This document shows, in pieces, positions 25,701 through 36,269 of a DNA stretch of 64,000 nucleotides (position 1 is its first letter; each line of letters starts with the position of its first letter). Below the pieces are notes generated by a model. It was not told the origin of the DNA and searched no databases. It saw only the letters and a list, made by a program, of their open reading frames with translations. This DNA is from Sinotaia quadrata (taxonomy: Eukaryota > Mollusca > Gastropoda > Architaenioglossa > Viviparidae): positions 109,117,875-109,181,874 of the forward strand of contig CM054179.1 of assembly GCA_028829895.1 (NCBI GenBank), in the 5' to 3' direction. A program made the position numbers and the translations under genes.

Positions 25701-28700
25701 GAGAATCTTTGTAGTGGTGACATTTTGATGAGTATCGTTGTAGTGGTGACATTTTTGTGAGAACTTTGTAGTGGTGACATTAATCTAGAAATTCACTTTC
25801 TCATTACGGCTGAATTTAATCTAGAAAGTCACTTTCTCATTAGTACTGAATTTAATCTTAAAAGATTACTTCCTCATTACAGCTGAATTTAATCTAGAAA
25901 GTCACTTTCCTCATTATACTGAATTTTACCCAGAAAGTCACTTCCTCATTGTAGCTGAATTTAGTAATAGAATACCACTTTGATGTTACACTTACAGATG
26001 AGTTTAATCACAATGTCATTTTGACGATACAGATGATTTTAATTAAAGAATGTCAATTTAACGCTATAGAAGAGCTTAAACATATAATGTCATTCGGTCA
26101 TTACAGCTACTACAACTTCTACAACTACTAGAGCGACAACTACATTCTTCATACAAGAAATTTGCCCCGAGGATCAGTTCAGTTGTAACAATGGCCAATG
26201 CATTAATATGGGAATGCGTTGCGATGGCCGTATTAATTGTCGGGATGGATCAGATGAGCAGAACTGTTGTAAGTTAAAAATAAAAATTTAACTTGTATAG
26301 TTTTTTTGGAAACAAAATGATATTTTAATGTACTGTATTTATTTATTTTGGGAGTGGGGGGAAAGGTGGTTCTCCTTCCATTCTCATGTTACAATGTTAT
26401 ATTGCTAATTTCTATCTGACAACGTGCATTTCTTCTGAGTAGGTTGATTCCTATTTTACATGTGTAAAAAGGAACTTTCTGGACTTCATTGCAAAAGTTA
26501 TATGACTATTAACACAATTAAGATATTCAAGGGTACAGATGGTACCACTTCGTAGATAAGTGTTGTGTAGATATCTGTTAAGTAGATAACTGCTGTGTAG
26601 ATAACTGTTAGGTAGATAATTGTTGTGTAGATAACTGTTAAGTAGATATCTGCTGTGTAGATAACTGTTAGGTAGATAATTGTTGTGTAGATAACTGTTT
26701 GGTAGATAATTGTTGTGTAGATAACTGTTAGGTAGATAATTGTTGTGGTAGATAAATGTTGTGTAGATAACTGTTAGGTAGATAATTGTTGTGTAGATAA
26801 CTGTTAGGTAGATAATTGTTGTGGTAGATAAATGTTGTGTAGATAACTGTTAGGTAGATAATTGTTGTGGTAGATAAATGTTGTGTAGATAACTGTTAGG
26901 TAGATAATTGTTGTGTAAATAACTGTTAGGTAGATAATTGTTGTGGTAGATAAATGTTGTGTAGATAACTGTTAGGTAGATAATTGTTGTGTAGATAACT
27001 GTTAGGTAGATAATTGTTGTGTAGATAACCGTTAGGTAGATAATTGTTGTGTAGATAACTGCTGTGTAAATGACTGTTGTGTAGATAACTGCTAGGTAGA
27101 TAATTATTGGTGTGTAGATAACTGTTGTGTAGATAACTGTTAGGTGTTCACAGTGTATCACCTAGTTGTAATATTAAACTCCTACCGTACATACATTGTA
27201 CTTGTTAATTCAGTAACATGTACATTAAACACGTAATGCTTAACTATAATATTAAACGCCTACTGTATATGCATTACACATATATTAAACCGTTACGCAT
27301 AACTATAATATTAAACACATAAACCACACAACTATAATATTAAACACGTTAAACGCAGCTATAATACTAATTACATAAAACGAACTACTATAATATTGGA
27401 ACAATAATTATAATATTAAATACATTACTATATTATTAAGCCCAAAACATAACTATACACTAAACACATAAATAAATAATACTAAACAAATAGAGTATAA
27501 GTAAATATGAACTATATGAAACATAAAAATAATTGTATTCTAAAACAAAATGCATAGTAAGCAATGTTAAACATATGCAATATAAACAGTGCATTAAACC
27601 CTTAACAGATAGCTTAATAATTCTTCAACGATAATGTGGCATAGTGTTACAAATCTATTCAAGGAAATAGATTCCTTTAGCTCAGTCTCACTTGGAATGC
27701 AGAAATGTATGTCTAAAGTAATTTGGAAAAAAAAGAATAAAAGGGGGAAGGCAGGAATCAGACAATAATACTATATAGAATAAAATTAATACGAGAATGC
27801 TTAGGAATCAGACAATAATACTCTATAGAATAAAATTAATACGAGAATGATTAGGAATCAGACAATAATACTATATAGAATAAAATTAATACGAGAATGA
27901 TTAGGAATCAGACAAAAATACTATGTAGAATAAAATTAATACGAGAATGATTAGGAATCAGACAATAATACTATATAGAATAAAATAATACGAGAATGAT
28001 TAGGAATCAGACAATAATACTATATAGAATAAAATTAATACGAGAATTAATATGATTACATATTTTAATAGAGTTCAAAGTGACACATTTTCTTGCCATA
28101 TATTCTGGGCAATCTTGCTGTAAATCAAATATTTACAGCTCTTTATAGTGTCCGTGTTTATTTCATTTACACGTATCTCTCTGTAGTAATGATATATTTT
28201 CACGTGCCCTGTGTTTATTTCATTTACACGTATCTCTCTGTAGCAATGGGTCACTATAAATGCGTTGTTTGTTAGTCACGTGGTTAGGAGGGATAAATAT
28301 TAAGATTAGTATTACAATTTGATCTCCAGGAGATAGACACAGCGACTTGAACAGCGAATGCTGATTATAAGGCTATTGGTGATGCAAAAATACAAATTTA
28401 ACAAACAGCATAAAATTATTACGTGATTGACAATTATCTAGCAATGATTCATCTAGACTAGCAACGAATAAACAAGAATAGCAATGAATACTCTGAGTCG
28501 AGACTAGCAATGAATAATGTAGTCCAGCAATGCATAATCTAGACTAGCATGAATAATCTAGACTAGCTATTAATAATTTTAATATTAGCAATGAATAATG
28601 TAGAATAGCAATGAATAAATTTGAACGGCAATGAATATTCTAGAATAGCAATGAATAATGTAGAATAGCAATGAATAATCTAGACTAACGATGCATAATC

Positions 28701-31087
28701 TAGAATAGCAATGAATAATCTAGAATAGCAATGAATACTGTGAATAGCAATGAATAATGTAGAATAACAATGTATAATGTAGAATAGCAATGAATAATAT
28801 TGAATGGCAATGAAAAATCTAGAATAGCAATAAGTAATGTAGAATACCAAGCCTGCAGGGTACAAGTCTGCAAGGTATTGGTACACCAGAGCTAGAATAG
28901 TCGGTTAGTAGATCGAGCCATGCTTGCAAGGTATGGGTACACCCGAGTTTGAACTGTTAATAGGGCGAACCAAGTCTGCAAGGTATGGGTACACCCGAGT
29001 TTGAACTGTTAGTAGAGCGAACCAAGTCTGCAAGGTGTGGGTACACCCGAGTTTGAACTGTTAGTAGAGCGAACCAAGTCTGCAAGGTGTGGGTAGCTAT
29101 GCTGACTTTCAACTGGAATGAATTATCTAACCCCAATACGCACGCTGACAATGAAGTAAAATGAACAAGTTTGAACTGTTAGTAGAGCGAACCAAGTCTG
29201 CAAGGTGTGGGTAGTTATGCTGACTTTCAACTGGAATGAATTATCTCCCCAATACGCACGCTGACAATGAAGTAAAGTGAACAAGTTTAAGGAAACCACG
29301 CAGTACACAACTGTACATGTAAACAAACTCCATTCGCCGATGTATGTGCGTTGTTGTTTACCTTAGGATTTCTAAAGAAATTGTCTGTTTTGACAAATTA
29401 TTTCTTTTTTTGTTTTTCTTCTCCAGTTAGGGGTTAATTTGGTGTGAGGACAAACAGTACTCTGCTAATGGTGAGTAGAATATTATTAAGAACAGTCTTC
29501 TTGAAATGGTGAGTAGAACATCTTTTAATGAACAATCTTCTTATAATGGTGAGTAAAATATTATTAAGAACACAGTTCTTACAATAATGAGTAGAATATT
29601 TTAAAAATACAATCTTCTTACAATGGCGAGTAGAATATTATTAAGAACAGTCTTCTTACAATGGTGAGTAGAGTATGTTAAGAACAGTCTTCTTACAATG
29701 GTGAGTAGAGTATGTTAAGAACAATCTTCTTACAATGGTGAGTAGAGTATGTTAAGAACAATCTTCTTACAATGGTGAGTAGAGTATGTTAAGAACAGTC
29801 TTCTTACAATGGTGAGTAGAGTATGTTAAGAACAGTCTTCTTACAATGGTGAGTAGAATATTATAAAATACCTTGTACGAAAGGTTCAAAGGATACTTTT
29901 GAAAATTAATGAAACATAAGATTGCGATCTACACTGAATCCAGTCCAAGAACTATGTGCAGCCGTCAGAAGCATATATATTCTACTTCAAGATAGTAAAG
30001 ACAGCCGTCAGAAGCATATATATTCTACTTCAAGATTGTAAAGACAAAGTGAAGACGAATCTATGTCAACCGTGTGAATAAATTCAAAGAAATGGTGTTA
30101 CGAGTTCTGATGACATTTAGCAAATTTCGAAGTCAAAGTTTCGGTGACTAAAAAATAAAAGAACGAGTTTCTGAAAGTTTTACATATTACCAAAATACAC
30201 AAAGGTCCGCACAAAGTTTTATATGGAAGGTATGAGAAATGGCGAAGTTACACATCACCTGTGTGGGTATATTATGTTACTGCAGCTGACAATGTCATAT
30301 AATATCTGCAAGTGTATCTCATGTTACTGCAGAGGTTAACAGTTTTGACGCACGAGGTTAACAGTTTTGACGCAAATCATTCGAGAAATGATTTCTCTTC
30401 TCATGTGCCATTGCTATGGCAACATCATGTGTCAATGATAGATTTTAACTATACTCCACGTTTTCGACAAAAGAGCAACAAAACATATTTGGATAAACTG
30501 TCACAGTTTAATAGCTTACCCAGGTCATTTGAAATCTATTTATAGATATTGATTTTATACATTTATTTGCAGTATGTGGATTCTTTGTTTATTTGATCAT
30601 TAACGGTCAACTATCTTAGAGCAGAAATAATCTTGCTTGTAAAATGTGACGAACTAACTGTTGTGCAACAAAAGAAGATAATATATGCAGGATCTATTGA
30701 ATAAGATAAAAAGTGTGTTTGAACTTTGAACCTTAATGTAAATGACAGGTGAAATGTTTGCCATAGATCTAATACAGTGTATGTATCTATATCTATATTT
30801 ACATCTACATAAATATGAATAGATCTAATACAATGTATTATCTATATCTACATCTACATAAATATGAATAGATCTAATACAATGTATGTATCTATATCTA
30901 CATCTACATAAATATGAATAGATCTAATGCTATATCGATATCTACTTCTACATAAATATGAATAGATCTAATACAATGTATGTCTCCATATCTACTTCTA
31001 CATAAATATGAATGCTTATGACAGGTAGGACAAGTATATTCAATTAAAAATTTATGTTGATTGTTTTCTTGTTTTACAGGTGACTAG
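7680..31087 (+). CDS. Gene 1: secreted protein with ten LDLa domains (12 coding exons)
   Basis: Twelve exons joined at GT-AG introns give 1278 nt, or 425 residues plus stop, with no frame break. The order is signal peptide, three LDLa domains with an extra cysteine, six LDLa domains alternating between two types (A-B-A-B-A-B), a Thr-rich linker, one LDLa domain, then Cys-Asp-stop. All internal exons are phase 1-1, so they can be skipped or duplicated without a frameshift. No transmembrane helix, EGF or propeller domain is seen, so the product should be secreted. LDLa domains are Ca-stabilised, disulfide-bonded ligand-binding modules of about 40 residues; most here keep the C-terminal SDExxC calcium/disulfide motif. 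The ligand and role are unknown. Exon calls rest on domain match, splice signals and phase. The terminal exon is chosen because it matches that of gene 2. Confidence 0.8.
7738..10318 (+). other. Gene 1 intron 1, rich in minisatellites
   Basis: Holds a 35-bp array at about 8100-8465 (unit with AGTGCCTTAGTACTTTATAA, about 11 copies), a 20-bp array at 9303-9527 (TGCTGACCTCTAATACAGAC, about 11 copies) and a ~45-bp array at 9775-10025 (AATGTAAAATGTATTAACTC type). The minus-strand open frame at 9755-10000 is only a reading of the last array. Between arrays, 8865-9300 is almost identical to gene 2 intron 1. Confidence 0.85.
10319..10435 (+). CDS. Gene 1 exon 2: LDLa domain 1, seven cysteines
   Basis: A 117-nt phase 1-1 exon between TATATAG and G|GTAAGT. 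It reads [16 protein letters not shown]...[17 protein letters not shown]. The usual six LDLa cysteines are present plus a seventh within CNKICDC, directly before the acidic residue of the fifth consensus Cys. SDERNC keeps the conserved Asp-Glu of the calcium site, and the first calcium-site Asp is Asn. Confidence 0.85.
10436..10838 (+). other. Gene 1 intron 2
   Basis: Mostly a degenerate ~40-bp array (10495-10725) with units of the type GTGGTCATTTGTTATGAATT. The counterpart in gene 2 is 40195-40490. Confidence 0.8.
10839..10952 (+). CDS. Gene 1 exon 3: LDLa domain 2, seven cysteines
   Basis: A 114-nt phase 1-1 exon after TTTATAG, with donor A|GTAAGT. Reads [17 protein letters not shown] then [17 protein letters not shown]. 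The extra cysteine is again in CNGxCDC. Trp replaces the usual Phe after Glu. Confidence 0.85.
11191..11307 (+). CDS. Gene 1 exon 4: LDLa domain 3, seven cysteines
   Basis: A 117-nt phase 1-1 exon after TCTTTTATAG, with donor A|GTAAGT. Reads [17 protein letters not shown] then [17 protein letters not shown]. It is the third domain with the CNGxCDC extra cysteine. Its 3' end and following intron resemble those of the mosaic gene 2 exon at 40629-40745. Confidence 0.85.
11561..13975 (-). mobile_element. Kolobok-like DNA transposon, non-autonomous
   Basis: Terminal inverted repeats of about 29 bp begin AGACCAAGTGAAATA at 11561 and end with its complement at 13975. Both ends are flanked by TTAA (11557-11560 and 13976-13979), the expected target duplication. 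A broken THAP zinc finger lies on the minus strand near the right end. TTAA duplications plus a THAP domain are the hallmark of the Kolobok superfamily. Subterminal TGACGTCATA-type motifs are present near both ends (about 11665 and 13753). No full transposase is seen; the interior is very AT-rich. The minus orientation is set by the THAP reading. Confidence 0.7.
13505..13690 (-). pseudogene. THAP zinc-finger fragment of a transposase
   Basis: On the minus strand one frame reads [12 protein letters not shown] up to FTFP, giving the first Cys pair. Another frame continues [16 protein letters not shown] and then VVCSEHF, giving the Cys-x2-His pair. Together they form the C2CH THAP signature, including the conserved Trp and the Pro of FHPT. 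A frameshift near the CCCC run (about 13615-13620) separates the halves. It lies just inside the Kolobok-like right terminus, as expected for the 5' end of a transposase gene. Non-functional as read. Confidence 0.65.
14713..14829 (+). CDS. Gene 1 exon 5: LDLa domain 4 (type A1)
   Basis: A 117-nt phase 1-1 exon after CATTTTACAG, with donor G|GTGAGT. Reads [17 protein letters not shown] then [17 protein letters not shown]. Six cysteines; Asn replaces Asp before the fifth Cys. It differs from A2 (20011) at three codons, all amino-acid changing. Confidence 0.85.
15150..15670. repeat. 65-bp minisatellite, 8 copies
   Basis: The copies are almost identical, so the expansion is recent. A single diverged copy of the unit exists at the matching place in introns 6, 8 and 10 (near 18350, 21990 and 25345). 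Confidence 0.9.
15890..16478. repeat. 29-bp minisatellite with donor-like units
   Basis: About 20 copies of a 29-bp unit. Many units contain TTGGTGAGTATC, which matches a 5' splice donor (GTGAGT). Related arrays lie in introns 6, 8 and 10 at 18608-18868, 22255-22370 and 25613-25785. Confidence 0.9.
17520..17636 (+). CDS. Gene 1 exon 6: LDLa domain 5 (type B1)
   Basis: A 117-nt phase 1-1 exon after ATTTTACAG, with donor G|GTAAGT. Reads [17 protein letters not shown] then [17 protein letters not shown]. It differs from B2 and B3 at four codons, all amino-acid changing. Glu takes the place of the usual Asp before the fifth Cys. Confidence 0.85.
17637..20010 (+). other. Gene 1 intron 6
   Basis: Contains a ~56-bp AT-rich array (17815-18150) with one inverted unit forming a perfect palindrome, a 29-bp donor-like array (18608-18868), the flank shared with other modules (18885-19560), and a ~33-bp array at 19640-19900 (unit with GAGCCGAAATTGGGCTAATA, about eight copies). 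The open frames at 18561-18948 and 19520-19909 on the minus strand are repeat readings. Confidence 0.85.
17930..18014. repeat. Perfect 37-bp inverted repeat, 11-nt spacer
   Basis: The left arm 17930-17966 is exactly complementary to the right arm 17978-18014; the spacer is CAAGTCAATTT. It arises from one unit of the ~56-bp array lying in inverse orientation. In the transcript it could form a long intronic hairpin. Confidence 0.9.
20011..20127 (+). CDS. Gene 1 exon 7: LDLa domain 6 (type A2)
   Basis: A 117-nt phase 1-1 exon after CATTTTACAG, with donor G|GTGAGT. Reads [17 protein letters not shown] then [17 protein letters not shown]. One nucleotide differs from A3 (Gln/Arg). Confidence 0.85.
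20128..21233 (+). other. Gene 1 intron 7 (A2-B2)
   Basis: Mostly unique sequence without a large array. It is near-identical to intron 9, with which it forms the duplicated A-B module. No other gene is seen. Confidence 0.75.
21234..21350 (+). CDS. Gene 1 exon 8: LDLa domain 7 (type B2)
   Basis: A 117-nt phase 1-1 exon after ATTTTACAG, with donor G|GTAAGT. Reads [17 protein letters not shown] then [17 protein letters not shown]. Identical at the nucleotide level to B3 (24492-24608). Confidence 0.85.
21351..23273 (+). other. Gene 1 intron 8
   Basis: Same order as intron 6: ~56-bp array (21525-21790), shared flank, short 29-bp donor-like array (22255-22370), shared flank, three units of the ~33-bp GAGCCGAAAT array (23045-23160). 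Shorter arrays account for most of the length difference from intron 6. Confidence 0.8.
23274..23390 (+). CDS. Gene 1 exon 9: LDLa domain 8 (type A3)
   Basis: A 117-nt phase 1-1 exon after ATTTTACAG, with donor G|GTGAGT. Reads [17 protein letters not shown] then [17 protein letters not shown]. It lies 3263 bp downstream of A2. Confidence 0.85.
23391..24491 (+). other. Gene 1 intron 9 (A3-B3)
   Basis: Near-identical duplicate of intron 7; no large array and no other gene. The open frame at 24226-24447 is incidental. Confidence 0.75.
24492..24608 (+). CDS. Gene 1 exon 10: LDLa domain 9 (type B3)
   Basis: A 117-nt phase 1-1 exon, identical to B2. It lies 3258 bp downstream of B2, matching the A2-A3 spacing. 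Confidence 0.85.
24609..26106 (+). other. Gene 1 intron 10
   Basis: Same start as introns 6 and 8, with a ~56-bp array (24770-25150) and a 29-bp donor-like array (25613-25785). It then changes to a different ~35-40-bp array (25790-26060) whose units carry TCATTACAGCTGAATTTAA, resembling the acceptor of the next exon. Confidence 0.8.
26107..26268 (+). CDS. Gene 1 exon 11: Thr-rich linker plus LDLa domain 10
   Basis: A 162-nt phase 1-1 exon after CATTACAG, with donor T|GTAAGT. It begins with a linker ([12 protein letters not shown]) suited to O-glycosylation, then an LDLa domain: [36 protein letters not shown]. Here the CDG Asp of the calcium site is present. The exon is homologous to two gene 2 exons (42388 and 44993). 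Confidence 0.85.
26269..31079 (+). other. Gene 1 intron 11, a stack of private minisatellites
   Basis: In order: ~30-bp array 26550-27145 (GTGTAGATAACTGTTAGGTA); decayed AT-rich units with ACTATAATATTAAAC 27170-27480; 50-bp array, six copies, 27750-28050 (AGGAATCAGACAATAATACT); a two-copy ~62-bp repeat 28145-28260; 20-bp array 28455-28850 (AGCAATGAATAATCTAGAAT); ~52-bp array 28852-29300 (TTTGAACTGTTAGTAGAGCG); 37-bp array 29462-29865 with ATGGTGAGTAGA in each unit; and ~50-bp array 30770-31010 (AATAGATCTAATACAATGTA). 30060-30760 is AT-rich with a short open frame (30312-30545) but no recognised gene. Confidence 0.85.
31080..31087 (+). CDS. Gene 1 exon 12: last two codons and stop
   Basis: The acceptor TGTTTTACAG joins T from exon 11 to GT, giving Cys, Asp and TAG (31085-31087). 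The downstream 3' UTR (CACGAAGAAACATTTATG and following) matches the gene 2 terminal exon, which supports this choice over the alternative acceptor TTCTCCAG near 29425 (which would give Phe-Arg-Gly-stop). Confidence 0.65.
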
Positions 31088-31330
31088 AAAAGCATCCCCC
31101 CCAGCAAATAAACACGAAGAAACATTTATGTTTTCGTTTTCTAATGTAACCTCGTTATTCCTCTGTTAGGAAATGCCGTTAAAATCTTCCAACCAACACA
31201 TAGCAATAATATTGATGAACTATGCCTTTCTGATAAAAACATACTTGTTTTACAAATAAACGAATGTCATTCATATATAAAATCTCTTCAATTATTTCTT
31301 GGAAATAAATCTGTCTTTTCAATATATGTA
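31088..31330 (+). terminator. Gene 1 3' UTR and polyadenylation signal
   Basis: AATAAA at 31304-31309 lies in a block (TTTCTTGGAAATAAATCTGTC) that matches 45501-45520 after gene 2. An earlier AATAAA at 31255-31260 is also matched. The conserved distal signal is preferred. Confidence 0.6.
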
Positions 31331-31434
31331 ATGTAACTTGGAAAATGATAACATGAATAAACCGTTTAATAAAGTCGTTGTCTTTGTGAATGCTTTGTCA
31401 GGATGGACACTCTGAGTAAGACATTTCAGAATGA

Positions 31435-31860
31435 GTTTTAAGACAACATTTTTCTTACAACAGTTTATATTAGATCAAGTTTTAAGACAACATTTTTCTT
31501 ACAACATTTTATATCAGATCACGTTTTAAGACAACATTCTTTACAACATTTTATATCAGATCAAGTTTTAGGATAACATAATCTTACAACATTTTATATC
31601 AGATCAAGTTTTAGGATAACATAATCTTACAACATTTTATATCAGATCAAGTTTTAGGATAACTTAATCTTACAACATTTTATATCAGATCAAGTTTTAG
31701 GATAACATAATCTTACAACATTTTATATCAGATCAAGTTTTAGGATAACATAATCTTACAACATTTTATATCAGATCAAGTTTTAGGATAACATAATCTT
31801 ACAACATTTTATATCAGATCAAGTTTTAGGATAACTTAATCTTACAATATTTTATATAAG
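31435..31860. repeat. 43-bp minisatellite 3' of gene 1
   Basis: About ten copies of a ~43-bp unit with ATATCAGATCAAGTTTTAGG. Gene 2 is followed at the same place by a related ~42-bp array (45645-46220), so the array predates the duplication. Confidence 0.85.
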
Positions 31861-33470
31861 ATATAGTTTTGAAACAACATTCTCTGACAATAGTTTAAAT
31901 CGGACAATTAATTTCATAAACTTCCTTTCTGAAGACATTTCTCTAAAAGGATGTAAGTAGTGCATATCCATGTTGAGTTTACCTGGATGTACTGTCAAAG
32001 CAAATGTCTTTGAATTATTTCTAATACTGAGCCTCAAAATGAATTAACGTTAAATAAAATATACTGTTCGACGAAATAAATATTTTAAACAAGCTATAGT
32101 GTGTTTTCTTTGTTTTCATTTAATATCATATTGTCATGGTACATGATCTGTATATTAGGATATGTTAATTTAGCATGCAGTAATATCATTACTCCAATAT
32201 GTACTCATTTAGCATGCAATGTAATAACTATTCCAATTATAATAATACATGCTTAAGTAGCATACAGTAACATCATTACTGTAAGTACAATGGTATCTGC
32301 CGAAAGGCTTGAATAAGTTCAGACTTTTACAAGTGTTAGATTTGTCACCTCGCCAATCGATAGCTGTTTCAGAGAATCGCTATTATATAATGCAAAAGTA
32401 ACGTACAGTATCACTGTCTATAAGAAATTACAATTACATACCGTGAATGGCTCTCTAAATTTTCCAGACTACACTGTATGTATTCATTAACGTCTTCTCC
32501 TTTTTTTTGTCACCCCGACCTCATTCAGTAGCAAAACTTCCCCAATTTAATTCAAAAGACAGAGTTGTTTGAACAATAAAAATTACCAATTATAATAACA
32601 ATAGTTATTTGGCAATCTTAAACATACACAGTATTCCAATTAATCATAAAAGTCAGAACACAGTAAATAATAATCACAGACAATAATAATAACATTGATT
32701 CTTCACAACATCAATTCAGTAACCAAAGCATTCATATTTCACATAATCACAGACAATAATCATAAACGTACTTTACATAATAACAGACAATAATCATAAA
32801 CGTACTTTACATAATAACAGATAATAATCATAAACGTACCTTACATAATAACAGATAATAATCATAAACGTACTTCATATAATCACTCTCAACAATAATA
32901 AACATACTTCAAAACATAACACATTTACAACTGTATTACTTTGTTAACCACCAGCAAAACTAAGGAAAATGCAATCTCCTTAATTATCTCTCTACTCTGA
33001 AAACTCTTTATTCGAACTAAATTAATTAATCTTTATTGTCTGCACCAGAACCACATATGATCATTCTAATAGAAAAGAATTTATATTATATCTATAAAAA
33101 TAATTTTAGTAATAGTGTCTACTTGTGTGAATTTTATTAAAATGAATTAATAACATTTTTGACTAATTGCAGATTCAATGTATACCTCAAAATGCCATAT
33201 ACAATTTTTATGTACAATTTCAAACATTTAAGGAAAAGTATGTCTCATAACTTTCAGATTTCAGTGTAGAAGAGATTAATAAGAGAGGTATTCAAAATGC
33301 ATAACTTAAATAATCACTACACAGACATGATAGAGAAAAGGAATTGAAAAGAAATTATATGAGCGTACCTGATATGTTTCGTCATTGTGGTGAAAATGAT
33401 TTAGTTCAAATAATCTATTAGATTTTTGTTAGCCATGCCAGTTGTGGATACAGTAGCAAAACACAGTTTG
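31861..33470. other. AT-rich intergenic spacer
   Basis: No gene recognised. A ~36-bp repeat with ACAATAATCATAAACGTACT occurs about four times at 32735-32890. The minus-strand frame at 31852-32037 is incidental. Confidence 0.6.
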
Positions 33471-33474
33471 GCTC

Positions 33475-33735
33475 CAATTTAAGGCCTTCCCTAAGCATCA
33501 GTCTCAAACTCCAATCTATGGCCTTCCTTAAGCAACAATCTAAAACCTTCAGTCTCAGGCCTTCCCTAAGCAACAGTCTCAAACTCCAATCTATGGCCTT
33601 CCCTAAGCAACAATCTAAAACCTTCAATCTCAGGCCTTCCCTAAGCAACAGTCTCAAACTCCAATCTATGGCCTTCCCTAAGCAACAATCTAAAACCTTC
33701 AATCTCAGGCCTTCCCTAAGCAACAGTCTCAAACT
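33475..33735. repeat. 75-bp minisatellite
   Basis: About three copies of a 75-bp unit made of two related halves (CCTTCCCTAAGCAACAATCT and CCTTCCCTAAGCAACAGTCT). Because 75 is divisible by three, both strands stay open (33418-33732 and 33518-33802). These are not genes. Confidence 0.85.
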
Positions 33736-34096
33736 ATTGGTTACTGAGTATTTGCTTATAATCTATTATAATTATTATTTTACTGGCAGCAGCCTTTATT
33801 AGAATGACAAAATGAGTTAAATATGCCAATGCGAGAGTGAAATTAATGTAGTTCAAAATGTAAATAATATATTTACATCATTTCTGCTGCTGTTGTTGTC
33901 GTTGCGTGTGTATGTGTGTGTGCATGCGTGTTTGTACAATCTTCATGCTCTTCCCCAAATGTCATATAAAGAGTCACACACGCACTTCATTGCGTAGATG
34001 TGCTACCATATTACATAAATAGGTGATGTGGCAGTTTTGGTCATCCTGATGTGATCTAATTATATTTATATTTGATAGCAACTAACGGTAACCGGA

Positions 34097-34097
<1 letters not shown>
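33736..34097. other. Spacer
   Basis: AT-rich, with a short TG-rich stretch at 33905-33935. No feature recognised. Confidence 0.5.
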
Positions 34098-34151
<54 letters not shown>

Positions 34152-34206
34152 TGTGTGTGTGAGTGAGAGAGAGAGTATGTGTATGTGTTGAGAGAGAGTG
34201 TGTGTA

Positions 34207-34280
<74 letters not shown>
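34098..34280. repeat. (TG)n microsatellite, two blocks
   Basis: TG runs at about 34098-34160 and 34198-34280, separated by a GAGA/TATG stretch. The open frames here are dinucleotide artefacts. Confidence 0.95.
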
Positions 34281-34281
<1 letters not shown>

Positions 34282-35471
34282 TTTGACTGTACTATCACAT
34301 CCATTTCCTCACTTCTCTTTGCCTGTCATGAACTTTGTTCCTGGAGTTAGGCTCCTTGTAGTAAGTTTATGTTTAAAGCATTTTGGTAATGTGCTTTATG
34401 TATATCACTTGATCATGCAAATCGAAATAAAACGCTTGACACAGAGTCTCAGAATCGAAAGCTAAGGATATATTTCTTCGTGTTTATCATCTGCGCTGCC
34501 CCGAACAGTGAACTAAATTGAACTGTCAGTCGTATGCATTGACAAGCATCTCATGAAGTTGATTGTCATCTATTTTTTCGTCATCTATTCATTCATTATC
34601 GCCCCATTGCTCACTTAATCTCGATCATGATAAACCATATTATGGTAGACAACTCCTGTGATATTATTTGATTACAATACTGATTTATCTTCCTTGCATG
34701 ATTTCAATTTTTAGTTCTGAGTATTTTCCTGTACAGTCTTAAATGAAATAACACTGCTTTAAAAATGGCAATATATGTCAGTTATTTATGCTAGTGATAG
34801 AAAGTAGAAAGTACATTGTGGTCATTATTAAAAGCTTCATTTAGCTTCACTGTAGTGAACATCAGACTTTGTCCATAGTTAAAGTAGGAACATCAAGAAT
34901 GCAGTGTTTGTCAAAAGAGGTGGGAAGAAGATTCGAGATTTTGATGATAACGGGATTTTTGCTTAAAGACAGTAACTTCATAAGTGTAATACTTTGTGGT
35001 GAAACTTTGTATGAAGAAAATTACTTCATGTTTACTAAAGAAAGTTGTATGAAGAAAATTACTTCATGTTTACTAAAGAAAGTTGTATGAAGAAAATTAC
35101 TTCATGTTTACTAAAGAAAGTTGGGAATATCTCTTTCCACCCGTTTTTTTCTTCCTGGACCACCAAGTATCACAGCATCAGGCAATTTGTTTGTAAATAC
35201 ATTGTTGCAAAGAATGCAGTGTAATGAACTGAAGGCAATGTAAACAATAAAATGTAATGTAATGAACTGAAGGCAATGTAAACAATAAAATGTAATGTAA
35301 TGAACTGAAGGCAATGTAAACAATAAAATGTAATGTAAGGAACTGAAGGCAATGTAAACAATAAAATGTAATGTAAGAAATTAAAAGCATTGTAAGCGAT
35401 AGAGTGCAGTCTAGGGAGCCATGGACAATGTAAGCAATAAAATGTCAGGTACACACACACACACACACACA

Positions 35472-35527
<56 letters not shown>
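34281..35527. other. Spacer with short repeats and (CA)n
   Basis: 34281-35000 is unique AT-rich sequence with no gene. Three copies of a 39-bp unit (TTGTATGAAGAAAATTACTT) lie at 35006-35122, about four copies of a 38-bp unit (AACTGAAGGCAATGTAAACA) at 35222-35375, and (CA)n at 35452-35531. The (CA)n abuts the left edge of the duplicated segment, as the CA-rich stretch near 5046 does for copy 1. Confidence 0.75.
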
Positions 35528-35532
<5 letters not shown>

Positions 35533-36269
35533 TTATCCGTCTAAAATACCGAGAAAGCGCCCTGATGATACTTCAGGAAACTGCCACTGTCATCTGGCGG
35601 ATATAGAGCCTAATTAGACTGCACAACACGTCAGAGTGAACCAACTGAAAAAATGTCCGATTACATTTACAAGTTTAGATTTATCAGTGACCCAAGAGTA
35701 ACAGCTAAACTTTTCAAACAGTATGCGATCGTTAATGTCACGTCCTAAAACGTATTCCTACAAATTCCGTAACCCTGACTGGCATTATTAATAAGCCATG
35801 CATCCCAGAAGAAATAAGATGCATGCACCTACGCATCTGTGACTCAAATACACCTATACACATCATTATGCACAAACCCACGCACGTGACTCAAGCATCA
35901 ATAGATACAACGCAGTCACACCCATACTCATAATTATGCACAAGCCCACACATCTATGACCAATAGGTACTATACAATCACCCTCATAATTATGTAAAAC
36001 CCACGCATAAGCAAATGCGTGTGTACTGACAATTATTCCATGAAACGAACCTGGTGACAAAGTGTTTTCATGTAGCGTGTTCTTTTCCGGTCATTATTAC
36101 AAAATCCCGACATTACTGCAGTAATGGAATTAAGATTTGCAACATTTTGCATTATCAAGCTTCTAGTTTATTTTACACGTTAAGATAAATAAATACATGA
36201 CCTTGAAATAAAATAAGTCGGAAACAATAGTTTATGCCCCTGTATATCTGATTCACGAACACTTTGTCT

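Noticed and set aside
29400..29445. Alternative gene 1 terminal exon after TTCTCCAG (Phe-Arg-Gly-stop)
   Set aside because: Phase fits, but the acceptor at 31079 has a 3' UTR conserved with gene 2, so that one is preferred. Alternative use is not excluded.
33418..33802. Two opposed open frames with 25-residue repeats
   Set aside because: Explained by the 75-bp minisatellite, which keeps both strands open.
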